A DNA stretch of 64,000 nt, from contig OY755241.1 in the NCBI GenBank assembly GCA_963576725.1, positions 52,517,955 to 52,581,954 of the forward strand. Reading direction: 5' to 3'. The DNA is from Azorinus chamasolen. Taxonomy: Eukaryota > Mollusca > Bivalvia > Cardiida > Solecurtidae. Position numbers and translations under genes: made by a program. Below the pieces are notes generated by a model. That model made no database searches. It was not told where the DNA came from and was given only the letters and a program-made list of their open reading frames with translations. Shown in pieces: positions 1-8,571 of the stretch. The number at the start of each line of letters is the position of its first letter. Within the stretch, counting starts at the first letter, position 1.

Positions 1-63
1 AGGATTGAGAGGTAGGCATAAAGAGAGACACACAGACAGACAAAGTGACAAAGGAAGAAAGCA

Positions 64-69
64 TTTATT
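64..69 (-). promoter_or_regulatory. Polyadenylation signal AATAAA of the MIU-like gene
   Basis: On the minus strand AATAAA lies 25 bases beyond the stop codon at 95-97. The position is close but plausible for a short 3' UTR, and it supports the terminal exon call. A T-rich run and CA/GA-rich low-complexity sequence fill the rest of the window edge. Confidence 0.45.
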
Positions 70-94
70 TTAATCAAAAAATTTTGAGAGCAAA

Positions 95-169
95 CTAATC
101 TGCCTCCTTTATATCATTTATTTCATCCATATCTAATTCAAGAAAGCTTTTATCAGTGATTCTGCAAGA
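95..169 (-). CDS. Terminal exon (tentative) of MIU-like ubiquitin-binding gene
   Basis: Minus-strand exon of 24 codons plus TAG, ending in the acidic tail ...LDMDEINDIKEAD. The acceptor is a pyrimidine-containing tract ending in CAG just above 169. Phase 0 matches the phase-0 donor of the exon at 1641-1754, and AATAAA follows. No domain is visible. A competing acceptor CAG lies 8 bases inside the exon but would break the frame. An undetected exon between this and 1641 is possible, so the junction is inference. Confidence 0.5.
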   Translation of the reverse strand, partial: SCRITDKSFLELDMDEINDIKEAD

Positions 170-177
170 CTGACATT

Positions 178-924
178 TTGCAGCAGAAGGCAGATTTGTT
201 TGATTCAGTGTACAGTCGTTGCATAATTATGCTATCAAATAACCAAGGAAGAAAAAGCTTTAAAACACATTTTTGTATTCTTTGCGAAGCAATAGAATAC
301 AAAGGTGGCGTTCCACAGCCTAACCCATGGTACCCTAGCCAACCTGACAATATAGTGCAATTTATTGACCTGCATTCGATGGATACAAAAGGTGTTTAAT
401 AACATGGCATCCGGAACCAACCATGGCATACTATATCTGACATGAAAATGCTTCGTAACATAAGTTTCGGTTTAGTATGTGCAAAAATCAACAAAACCCA
501 CAAAGTATAGCAATATGTAAGAAGGGCACATGGATATACCGATATCAGTCACATGAGAAATCATGTGATCTTAACATGAATGAAAATATTCAATGAATAA
601 AGAAGTGTGCGTCGGATGACCTTATGCAAGCGATTAGGTAATCACGTGAGTGGTCAGTGTATCATAAGCATAGTGGGAAACAGCTGAAGTGTCAGCTGCA
701 ACTGTATCCTCAACTGGACCAGAGACATATACATACATGTATGTATATGTCTGACTGGATAAAGTGTTAAAATCCCTCCATTATAGATACGCAATTCTAT
801 GCCAAAGCGAACTTATTCGATATCAGATTGATACCATGCAAAGAATAATGCAGCGTCTACAACGCTTTGATTAAAAGAAGCTTTTGCATTTTGTACACAG
901 GTCTGCTTAATGCAGAATGAAATC
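178..924. other. Unassigned intronic stretch
   Basis: If the minus-strand gene is read correctly, this is intron. A plus-strand open frame near 160-399 has no homology I recognise, no good splice context and no neighbours, so it is not called. A short palindrome of ATACATGTATGT type lies near 730-750. Confidence 0.3.
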
Positions 925-925
925 A

Positions 926-1020
926 ATCCTTTCCCTCATATAAATGCATTTTCACACATTTGCAAACAGAGTAGAACCAGATCAGACGGCTCTATGACAT
1001 AGATCTGATTCCACAGTTTT
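926..1020. mobile_element. Half copy of TTAA hairpin element (family A)
   Basis: It carries the family left arm (CCTTTCCCTCATATAAA, then TTTGCAAACAGAGTAGA and GATCAGACGGCTC). The hairpin is then lost, leaving only one stem arm. Inside the intron of the minus-strand gene. Confidence 0.5.
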
Positions 1021-1060
1021 TGTTAAGGTAAAGATTTCTATTAAGAAGTTTACATAATAA

Positions 1061-1483
1061 ACAAGAGTGCTATAATGGCCCTATCGCTCAACAGACAATC
1101 AGAAGAGAAGATTTTAAAAGTTTTCACTGTTTCTGTAGAAAACTGGCCACCCCTGGGGCAGGGCCAATTTTGACCCCAGGGGCATACATGTAATTTAATT
1201 AACTTTTGTAGAGGACCCGAACATGAGGATGTGTGCCAAATAAAATTATGAAAGCTGAGAACCTTCCAGTTTCAGAGGAGAAGATTTTCAAATTTTCACG
1301 ATATGTTTCTATTGAAAAATGGTCAGGCCTGGAGCGGGCCAATTTTGAACCAAGGGGCATAATTTATACAAATTTTGTAGATGACCTGAACATCATGCTA
1401 TAAGCCAAATATGAGGAGAAGATTTTCAAAGTCAGGCGATCACAAAAGCTCACCATGAGCACTTTGTGCTCTGGTGAGCTAAA
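1061..1483 (+). mobile_element. Pearl/Helentron-like element, family P1
   Basis: Starts ACAAGAGTGCTATAATGGCCC followed by ATCGCTCA, and ends with a hairpin (GAGCACTTTGTGCTC) followed by GGTGAGCTAAA. The CGCTCA at the left and TGAGC at the right are short subterminal inverted repeats. Internally there are about two repeats of 'GGGCCAATTTTGACCCCAGG' type spaced about 170 bp. There is no coding capacity. The class assignment (non-autonomous Helentron, bivalve pearl type) is inferred from architecture. Confidence 0.6.
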
Positions 1484-1640
1484 CATCAGCTACATGTAAT
1501 TAATTTTCATGATCTGTCATTATTTCTTACATGGATACTGAACTGGGAAAGAGTTAATGGTTATAATATAGGGGTCTAGTTGTGTATTACAGTGATGGCA
1601 TTTATTTGGGAGAATATGGTCTTTACTATCTGTTACTCAC

Positions 1641-1754
1641 AGTCCCTACTCGAAGAGGTCTACTCCAAGTGTGCCCGTATCTGGTGTGAAGGGGTTGATG
1701 AGTGCCTCGATCTCGCATGCCTCTCGGTCTGTATCTGTGGTCATCCTCCATTTG
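1641..1754 (-). CDS. Exon of MIU-like gene (arginine-rich segment)
   Basis: Minus-strand exon of exactly 38 codons, phase 0 at both ends. The acceptor is TTTTCAG above 1754 and the donor GTGAGT below 1641. It encodes QMEDDHRYRPRGMRDRG and then a His/Arg-rich stretch ending in RVGT. Joined to the previous exon it completes a third motif, DEVYARHLQ-QMED. The basic stretch may be a nuclear-localisation or nucleic-acid-binding segment, which is inference. Confidence 0.8.
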
Positions 1755-1924
1755 CTGAAAATTACATGTGAAAGTCTATTACTATTTTATATAGAGAGAG
1801 ATCCAGCAAACATGCATAAATCAAAACATTTTCAAGAATAGTTTCGTACTTCTCCAACAAACCCTAGGTTCTGATCACTCTTTCGAATTAACTATCCTGG
1901 GAAAGGGTAAATTGAGGGGAAGTG

Positions 1925-2168
1925 TTAACTCTTCATATAAAACGCCTTTTCACACATTTGCAAATAGACCAGATCCAGATCAGATGGCCTATAGGAGCCG
2001 TCTGATCAGGGTCTGCTCTGTTTGCTAATAGAATTTGACAGATCTGTTTGTTTACTTTCTAAAATGGCTATAATGTTCCACCTTCCATATCTCATTATAA
2101 CTATTTTTTCCATGAATATTCAGTAAGTATTGAAATTCTGAATAAACATATAACTGGGAAAGTGTTAA
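1925..2168 (+). mobile_element. TTAA hairpin element, family A (type alpha/beta)
   Basis: TTAAC start, GTGTTAA end, and an internal palindrome around CCTATAGGAGCCGTCTGATC. The left half is the alpha end (CATATAAAACGCC...TTTGCAAA). The right half is the beta end (TCTAAAATGGCTATAATG...ATTCAGTAAGTATTGAAAT). Lies in an intron of the minus-strand gene. Confidence 0.75.
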
Positions 2169-2211
2169 GTTGGGTATGAGTTAAAAACAACAAACTGTAA
2201 GCCCCACAAAC

Positions 2212-2414
2212 CTGTAGATGTCGTGCATACACTTCATCCTGGTCTATATCCGGTCTGCCAATGTCTTCCATGTTCAGCTGTTCTTGCAACATTCTTGCAA
2301 ATATCTCATCATCCATGGTTGTATTTAACTCCTGGCCTCCGCTGCCACGGGCTAAACTATCCCGGCCATGAATGCTGATAGCCTCCTGCATACCATAACT
2401 GGGAAAACTGTCTT
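2212..2414 (-). CDS. Exon of MIU-like gene with two LQ ubiquitin-interacting-like motifs
   Basis: 203 bp minus-strand exon. The acceptor is TTTAATAG above 2414 and the donor GTTTGT below 2212. The first two bases complete a codon split with the exon at 3290-4727 (G|AA, Glu). It encodes SFPSYGMQEAISIHGRD, then DDEIFARMLQEQLNMED, then DQDEVYARHLQ. The D-x-x-[FY]-A-x-x-L-Q pattern resembles MIU (inverted UIM) helices, which bind ubiquitin. The frame is open throughout, with no coding sequence on the other strand. Confidence 0.85.
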
Positions 2415-2437
2415 CTATTAAAGAAAGAAAGATATCA

Positions 2438-2612
2438 CTTAACCTTTACTGTCATAGTAAGGCCTTTGCACACCTTCACAGAGTAGACCCAGATCAGACA
2501 GCACCTACTGGGTCTGCTCAGTGTGCTTATGAAATTATGTATATATATCTCATTCTCCATATGCATGAAGGCATGCACTCTTGTATAAATATTCGTGAGA
2601 GAAAGAGTTAAA
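2438..2612 (+). mobile_element. TTAA hairpin element, family A (decayed)
   Basis: TTAACC start, GAGTTAA end, and the internal arms CAGAGTAGACCCAGATCAGA and GGGTCTGCTCAGTGTGCTTA. The loop is shortened to CACCTACT. Confidence 0.55.
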
Positions 2613-2728
2613 TAACCACATATGTATGTGACTGATTGTCAAACCTGGTAGCTACTAAACTCTAACTGTACGTGCTCAACTCTCACTGCAAAGTATGTGT
2701 GTAACTGTCTGTTAAACCTGGCAGCTGC

Positions 2729-3214
2729 TTAACCCTTTCCTCCCAACCTCTTTGAATGCATCTATCCAAAAGGAGCAGTTATTAGAGACAAGAGTGTTCA
2801 GAGGAACACATGTGTCATCTGCTCGCAACTGACACAAAAACTGTTAATATGCTGGAGTGCGAATATCAGAACAAAGGGAAATAACTCAAAAAGTATTGCA
2901 TGCAGAGTGATGGACCTTTGGTCAATGGTCATCAATGAGAGGAAGACACATGTGAAATTTGAAAGCTTTATATTGGTTAGTTTAGAAATTACAGCCAAAA
3001 AACGAAAGTGTGACGGACAGACTGACAGACGACGGAAATGTGATCCCTAAGTGACACATTGCCTCTCGGCAGGTGACACAAAAAGTAAATTTTTAGAATT
3101 TTGTAGTTTGAAACCATTGTGATAAATATAGCATTTGCTCTATTTATCACAATGGTTTCAAGAAGTGGTTATTACAGAGGCGCAGAAAGGCATATTTATG
3201 GAGGAAAGCGTTAA
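2729..3214 (+). mobile_element. TTAA hairpin element, family B, split by a pearl-like insertion
   Basis: Left end TTAACCCTTTCCTCCCAACC, right end GGAGGAAAGCGTTAA. The family B hairpin (AAACCATTGTGATAAAT arms around ATTTGCTC) lies at about 3108-3160. Family members elsewhere (4921-5073, 38686-38898) read straight through from TAGAGAAA to AATTTTAGAATTTTG. Here 2788-3084 is inserted at that point. Confidence 0.75.
2788..3084 (+). mobile_element. Pearl/Helentron-like element, family P2, nested in a family B element
   Basis: Starts ACAAGAGTGTTCAGAGGAAC with TGTGTCATCTGC. Then comes a body ending in a GACGGACAGACTGACAGACG microsatellite, and a right arm CCTCTCGGCAGGTGACACAAAAA. The same family recurs at 8749-9042 and, decayed, at 56985-57135. 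Confidence 0.65.
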
Positions 3215-3289
3215 TATTCAGGGTGTCATAATTTCTTACATAAATATTCAAGGAGTAAAGGGTTATGCAATGGGCCGTTTATATTTTAC

Positions 3290-4727
3290 CTGTAATCTGA
3301 TAGCTTTGACCTGCCATATAGGGCTCTTCTTCAAAGAAGTGCTGGTCTCCCAGCCGGTGGTCACCCCTCATCTGCACCACGTCAGGACAAGGCAGAGCTA
3401 TATTGTTGGAAGGTATACTTTCTGGATGTTCTGTCCGAGATTCCATAACCAAAGGTATATGTATATGGCGACAACTAAAGTCCTCCTCTGGCTCGTAAAG
3501 ATCATTATATATTCTTTCAACACTTACTACCGGTACATGATCTGCAGTATTTTCTTCTGCTTCATCACTCGGCTCATTATGCAAGTCATCTTGACATGAG
3601 TTATAAGGACTGTAAAACTCGTCGGGACCTATATCTACTCCTCGAGAAGCTAGTTCCTCCCTGTCAAACCTCCGCTGCAGCTGCTGAGCATAAACACGGT
3701 CATTGTCCCCTCCCCCAAACAACAGAGATGAAGGAAGATTAGATGGCATGCCTAGACTATTAAGAAGAGACTCATCTTGAATTACATGTTGACTATCTTG
3801 CTCTGAACCATTAAAAGACAATGCAAGACAACTGTTGTCCAAACCAATTGAAGCTCCTCTCTGGTTGTTTTGATACATGCCATTTACATCATCATATTGT
3901 GAAACAATCGGAACTTGTATAACATTAGGATTTTGCATTGAATTTGGACACAGAGATTCACTGGAAGTTGGTACAACTGCAGGACTCCTATTTGGCACAT
4001 CGTCCATTTCTAAGTCATCCTGGTCATTGGAGAAACTGAGACAGTTAAGACTTGGTGCTGGGACATGAAGGCTGGGAAGACTGACTTGATTATTTTCCTT
4101 CTTCTTCATGCCCCATAGGTCATTTTTAATCTGTGGAAAAGCACTATTATCTATTACTTTCATTTCAGTTTCGTTATCCTCACTATCAAGGGTTTCACTA
4201 AGGGAATACTCCCCAGAATCCACCTTATTAGTTCTCTGGCTCGGATTATGCACACTATGCGGTTGTTTCACATAAATCTTAGAAACGTTCTGGGGATTTT
4301 CACTTGGGTTTATTCCATTGGCAACCAAACTTGAGTAAACTCCATTGACATGTGGTTGGTTTTCAGACCTACCCTGAGCTATACTGCTGTTCTGTGACTG
4401 TTTTTTCTCCTTTATGCTATTTTTAGTTCTTTTTTCCACTGGCTCAATATCATGTTTCTTATATCTTAGCACCGGTTGAAATGGCTGAGATTCACCAGAC
4501 CCCTCTCTCTCTATAATTCTATGTGTGTTTTCATTCATAACTGAATTCTGTTTCTTCTGGTTTATATTTTTCATTTTGTTTTCCTTATTTTTGGTAGTTT
4601 TATTTCGAACTACAGGTTCTCTGGATTCCATGGCAGCACTTGCTTCCCCTGAGGTCCAAGGCTGTATGATAGAAGGAGTGTTCCTATGCCGAGTTACCAT
4701 ACGAGACTGAGAAATATCCGATGGCAA
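3290..4727 (-). CDS. Large central exon of MIU-like gene
   Basis: Minus-strand exon of 1438 bp (479 codons plus one base). The acceptor is TATTTTCAG above 4727 and the donor ACAG|GTAAAA below 3290. In frame the exon opens LPSDISQSRMVTRHRN; the Leu TTG follows the acceptor, so it is not a start codon. The protein is hydrophilic and low in complexity: Lys/Asn/Gln-rich (about residues 30-130), Ser/Asn-rich, then an acidic region. A motif DRVYAQQLQRRFDREELASR with DEFY downstream sits near residues 345-370. An MIU-type helix followed by an acidic-aromatic motif recalls the C-terminal ubiquitin-binding region of RNF168/RNF169, nuclear ubiquitin readers in DNA-damage signalling. That is a resemblance only; no RING is visible here. 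Confidence 0.85.
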
Positions 4728-4920
4728 CTGAAAATAGAACGAATTGAATAAGAAATAAAGATAAAATGAATATTATATATCTGATTTCTTATATAAGCAT
4801 TATAAACAAGGACATTTTCACCATTGCAGAAACTGTAAAAAAAACAGATTAATGTTATGTCATATGCAAATAGACCAACCCACTCTGTTTGCAAATGTAT
4901 CAGAAGGCATCTCTATACAA

Positions 4921-5073
4921 TGAACCCTTTCCCTCATAGGCTATTATTAGATCCAACCACTTCGAATAAATCTACCCAAAATGAGCATTAACTAGAGAAA
5001 AGGAAAATTTTAGAATTTTGTAGGTGATTTTTACAGAGGTGTAGAAAGGTGTATTCATGGAGGAAAGGGTTAA
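4921..5073 (+). mobile_element. TTAA hairpin element, family B, with the hairpin deleted
   Basis: Family B left end (CCCTTTCCCTCATAGGCTAT, ...GAGCATTAACTAGAGAAAAG) joined directly to the right end (TTACAGAGGTGTAGAAAGG...GGAAAGGGTTAA). The whole palindrome is missing, as if deleted through a hairpin. Confidence 0.65.
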
Positions 5074-5076
5074 GAG

Positions 5077-5257
5077 TTAACCCTTTCCTTCATATAAGTG
5101 TTTTTGTTCCTGCCTATGCAAACAGAGTAGAACCAGATCAGGGTCTGCTCTGTTTGCTAATGAAATAAAATAGATGATTCTACAGTTTCTACCAATACCA
5201 AAAGCCACAGTGTTCATATGCCATTATAAAAGTTCAGCCTATGAGGGAATCAGTTAA
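5077..5257 (+). mobile_element. TTAA hairpin element, family A, loop deleted
   Basis: TTAACCCTTTCC start and CAGTTAA end. The arms AGAACCAGATCAGGGTCTGCTCTG are joined without the GACGGCTCC apex. Confidence 0.6.
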
Positions 5258-5299
5258 GTAGCATGCATACAGCTGTTTCATATAACAAATAAATGCACA

Positions 5300-5444
5300 T
5301 AAAACAGCCCTCTCATCAGGGTCTGCACTGTTTGTTATGTTACAAATTTCTTTAGACAAATCCCTAAATATTCACCATAAGCTTGTCAGACTTGTTTGAG
5401 TTTTGAAGAAGTCCATTTGACAATTCAGCATCGTAAGGGTTAAC
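5300..5444 (+). mobile_element. Partial family A element
   Basis: One stem arm (CTCATCAGGGTCTGCACTGT) followed by a diverged right half ending AAGGGTTAAC. Confidence 0.35.
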
Positions 5445-5533
5445 AATTTCAAAGCTATAGGCATGTGTGTGAAGAAACTTGCAAACTGACAGACTGTTGT
5501 ACTGTAATTTTGTCTTACACTGATTGACCTAAG

Positions 5534-5728
5534 CAGGGCTCAAGCTGGAGCTCTCCATTAGGGAGAAGTTTTGTGATATTGAGGGAGAAGTTTGGTCTGG
5601 ATTTTGTATCTCCCTATATCAATAATTATGTTCTATATAATTAAACTTCTCCCTCAGCTCAAAACAGGGAGAAGTCAGCAGGGTTAGGGAGACTTTTTCT
5701 CTCAAATCGCCCTCTTACTTGAGCCCTG
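5534..5728. mobile_element. Foldback element K with perfect CAGGGCTCAAG termini
   Basis: Terminal inverted repeat CAGGGCTCAAG at both ends, flanked on both sides by CCTAAG (5528-5533 and 5729-5734), a probable 6-bp target duplication. The interior carries repeated AGGGAGAAGTTT blocks in both orientations. A right-end relative, CCCTCTTGCTCGAGTCCTG, is at about 8470-8490. CAGGG ends are typical of hAT-like elements, which usually make 8-bp duplications, so the class is open. Confidence 0.6.
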
Positions 5729-5788
5729 CCTAAGTTTTCGCACACCCAATCTCCAACAGTTTATAATGCTGAATAGCCCTTTAGTCCC

Positions 5789-6239
5789 GTTACCCTTTCC
5801 TAGTTCTATATTTTGTCCAAATTTTCAATACCTACTGAATATTAATGGACAAAATAGTTATAATGGAATATGGAAAGTGTAACATTGTAGCCATTTTAGG
5901 ATAAGAAACTAACACATTATCTCCTTGTAACGCATTTTTGCGTATCTATAGAAGTCAGTTTATGAAACCACTGTGATAAATAGATCATTTGCTCTTATAG
6001 GAGCAAATGCTCTATTTATCACAATGGTTTCAAACCACAAAATTCTAATTTTTTCCTCTCCTCTAGTTAATTCTCCTTTTCAGTAGATTCATTCAAAGAG
6101 ACTGGGTCTAAAAATAGCTCAGGGGAGAATGAGCTAAAGAAGCATATCTATCATATTCCATTAGCAAACAGCAGACCCTGTTTAGTCTTTTCTGTTTGCA
6201 AATGCATGAAAATACGCTTATATGAGGGAGCGGGATAAA
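5789..6239 (+). mobile_element. TTAA hairpin element, family A (beta/alpha), split by a family B insertion
   Basis: Beta end at the left (CCAAATTTTCAATACCTACTG...AATGGAATATGG...CCATTTTAGG) and alpha end at the right (TTTGCAAATGCATGAAAATAC...TATGAGGGAG). The family B element at 5909-6137 sits between, in the sequence that reads GAAACTAAAGAAAC in intact copies. Confidence 0.65.
5909..6137 (+). mobile_element. TTAA hairpin element, family B, nested with CTAA duplication
   Basis: Ends are CTAACACATTATCTCC and GGGGAGAATGAGCTAA. The hairpin ATTTGCTCTTATAGGAGCAAAT lies between AAACCA(C/T)TGTGATAAAT arms. CTAA at both ends matches the CTAA in intact family A copies, so it is read as a 4-bp target duplication. 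Confidence 0.7.
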
Positions 6240-6600
6240 CATGCCTTTCTGCACCTTTGCAAACACAGCAGACCCAGTTCAGAGCGCTCCTTAACCCATT
6301 CCCTCATATTGACGACTTTTGACTATGTAAAAGTTACTTTGTGAAACCATTCTGATAAATAGAGCATTTGCTCCCATAGGAGCAAATGCTCTATTTATCA
6401 CAATGTTTTCAAATTACAAAATTCTAAAAAAAAAAATTTCTCTAGTTAATGCTCCTTTTCGGTAGATTTAGTCAAAGTGGTTGGATCTAAAAATAGCCTA
6501 TGAGGGAATGGGTTAAGGATCATAAAGCAGCCATCTGATCTACTCTGTTTGCAAAGGGATGAAAAAGCATTTTTATGGTATTTAGGGCGTCAGTATCTAA
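6230..6600 (+). mobile_element. TTAA hairpin element, family A, with a family B element in its hairpin apex
   Basis: Left arm GCAAACACAGCAGACCCAG...GCGCTCC and right arm GGATC...CCATCTGATCTACTCTG. They are separated exactly at the apex by the family B element at 6291-6516. Confidence 0.6.
6291..6516 (+). mobile_element. TTAA hairpin element, family B (near-complete)
   Basis: TTAACCCATTCCCTCATA at the left and TATGAGGGAATGGGTTAA at the right form a near-perfect inverted repeat. The internal palindrome is GCATTTGCTCCCATAGGAGC with CTCTATTTATCACAATG arms. TTAA at both ends. No coding capacity. piggyBac-like is the inferred class. Confidence 0.8.
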
Positions 6601-6839
6601 ACTGTTTAACACATTGACCTTGTAGTCTTGTACTGAACAGAAACAACGGAAAACACTTTTACAGAAGAAACCAATGACAATTTTTGAAAACAAAGTTACA
6701 TGTACATAGTGTCTCAAAGGATTAAAATATCACTATCCTTTTATTCCATTTAATTCATGTACCAGGGCCTTGTTCACGTACTGCTTCAAAAAGATACATA
6801 AACCTAACTCTGCAAATTTTAGGAGGAATATGTTGTCAG

Positions 6840-7018
6840 AGTTCCAGAAAAGTTGTATTAATTTAAACATTTTCAAGAATATCTCCTATATTTCTCCACC
6901 AAACCCTATACTGTGACCACTCTTTAGAATCGTCTCAAAGTGGTCACAGTATAGGGTTTGGTGGAGAAATGATGAGTTTAGTATTTGGGTATGTACATGT
7001 ACCCTTATCTGTAGTTCT
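6840..7018. mobile_element. Foldback element, family F
   Basis: Palindrome of TTTCTCCACCAAACCCTATA and CTGTGACCACTCTTTAGAAT arms with a short loop. The flanks ATTTAAACATTTTCAAGAAT and TAGTATTTGGGTA are the usual family F ends. Confidence 0.6.
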
Positions 7019-7066
7019 GATAGATAAATCTAACTCTGTAAAGGAGGGATATGTTGTCACTCATAC

Positions 7067-7264
7067 CTCAGCATTGTTTTCTTCAACCTTCTGTGAAGCC
7101 TGTTCCATGGCTCCATCCAGTGTGTGTGATGCTTCTGCGTGATTTCCACAACACTCTAGTGGCTGTTCGACAAGTGAGTGACGGTACCAGCCAAGTCCTG
7201 ACCCAAACAGGGCATCATCCTCAATTGATTCCCCTTCAATGCTTTCATGCATTTCCACTTTACC
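7067..7264 (-). CDS. Upstream exon of MIU-like gene
   Basis: Minus-strand exon of exactly 66 codons, phase 0 at both ends. The acceptor is TTTTTGCAG above 7264 and the donor GAG|GTATGA below 7067. It encodes an acidic segment (GKVEMHESIEGESIEDD...), then SGLGWYRHSLVEQ, then EQASQKVEENNAE. No domain recognised. Earlier exons, including the start codon, were not found further to the right, so the gene's 5' end is missing from this annotation. Confidence 0.75.
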
Positions 7265-7353
7265 CTGCAAAAAGTAACTCAGAATGTATATCCATTTTGT
7301 GAATGATTGACTATATAAGGGCCAAAAAGCTACTTCATGAACTGTGAGTTCAG

Positions 7354-7583
7354 TTAACACCTTTCCTCCATAAATAAGCCTTTCTTTGTCTCTGTAATAG
7401 TCACTTCTTGAAACCATTGTGATAAATACAGCATTTGCTCCTATAGGAGCAAATGCTCTATTTATCACAATGGTTTCAAATTACAAACTTTTAAAATTAT
7501 CCTTTTCTCTAGTTAATGCTCCTTTTCGACAGTTTTATTCAAAGAGGATGGATCTAAAAATAGCCAATGAGGGAATGGGTTAA
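7354..7583 (+). mobile_element. TTAA hairpin element, family B
   Basis: TTAACACCTTTCCTCCATAA at the left, CAATGAGGGAATGGGTTAA at the right. The exact core GCTCCTATAGGAGC is at 7437-7450 inside CATTT...AAATG and CCATTGTGATAAAT arms. Confidence 0.8.
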
Positions 7584-7800
7584 ACACTTTATTCCATAGA
7601 TATGACTTTAACACCTTTGCAAACAGAGTAGACCCAGATCAGGCGGCTCCTGTAGGAGCCATTTGACCAGGATCAACTCTGTTTCCTTATGAAATAATAA
7701 TTTTTAATATAGAAATGATTCTACAGTTTCTGTCATAGCCAAAGTATTCTGTGTTCAAATGTCATTGTAAAAATTGCAGAATTATCTGCCCTTGAACTTT
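7580..7800 (+). mobile_element. TTAA hairpin element, family A (right end decayed)
   Basis: Shares its left TTAA with the end of the preceding family B element. Hairpin CAGGCGGCTCCTGTAGGAGC with AGTAGACCCAGATC and GATCAACTCTG arms. Confidence 0.6.
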
Positions 7801-7897
7801 GAGGGTTTTTTTTGTCATTGGGCCTGTAACATGGTTAGTGTTGGTGTAACAAACTTCTCCTTCAAATATGAAAGTTATATGAACTCCCAACTGGCTT

Positions 7898-8068
7898 TTA
7901 AACAGAGATTCAGATAAGATGCATAAATTAATACATTTTCAAGAATAACTTCATTATTTCTTCACCAAACCAAAAACCTTCTAGATGATTCTAAACAGTG
8001 GTCACAACATATGGTTTGGTGAAGAAACAACTATTTTAGTATTTGAGTATACACCTTTATCTGTTGTT
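7898..8068. mobile_element. Foldback element, family F (diverged)
   Basis: TTCAGATAAGATGCATAAAT left end, TTTCTTCACCAAACC and GGTTTGGTGAAGAAA arms, and TACACCTTTATCTG right end. Confidence 0.55.
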
Positions 8069-8069
8069 T

Positions 8070-8232
8070 AAGTTATTTGCTTATGAAATATAATAGATCT
8101 ACATGTAACTCTACAGTTTTTACCAATTCAGAAAAACCATGTGTACATGTATGTCATTAAAACAAATCAGCTAATAAATACTCATGATGTCATTATTTCT
8201 TACATGACCATTCAACAGGGACAGGATTAAGT
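8070..8232 (+). mobile_element. Right half of a family A element
   Basis: TTTGCTTATGAAATATAATAG, TCTACAGTTTTTACCAA and CATGATGTCATTATTTCTTA are the gamma-type right half. The hairpin and left end are absent. Confidence 0.45.
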
Positions 8233-8571
8233 AAAAAAAAATTGTTTGACTTGGGTTTTCATACAATTACATGATATGGGATTATCATACTTTGACATGC
8301 AATACCTGCATACATGATACATCATGTCCCTGTATACACGGTAAGTGTCGTTGAGATAAAATGCGACGGGACTTGAATATGTTTTCTAAGTCCCTGATTA
8401 AGATACCAGAAGACATGTGAATAACGGTACATGTACAACTCTGGATTAGCGAGACTTTTTCATACAAACCACCCTCTTGCTCGAGTCCTGATAATGTCTT
8501 TACTTCTTACATGAATATTTATGAGGTAAATGGTTATGCAGTCTATTATATGATTCATGTATAGTATAACA

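Noticed and set aside
178..399. Plus-strand 73-aa frame
   Set aside because: No family recognised, no splice context or neighbours; partly overlaps the region assigned to the end of the minus-strand gene.
3135..3599. Plus-strand 154-aa frame
   Set aside because: Antisense to the phase-consistent 3290-4727 exon and to a family B element; no recognisable product.
7051..7302. Plus-strand 83-aa frame
   Set aside because: Antisense shadow of the exon at 7067-7264.
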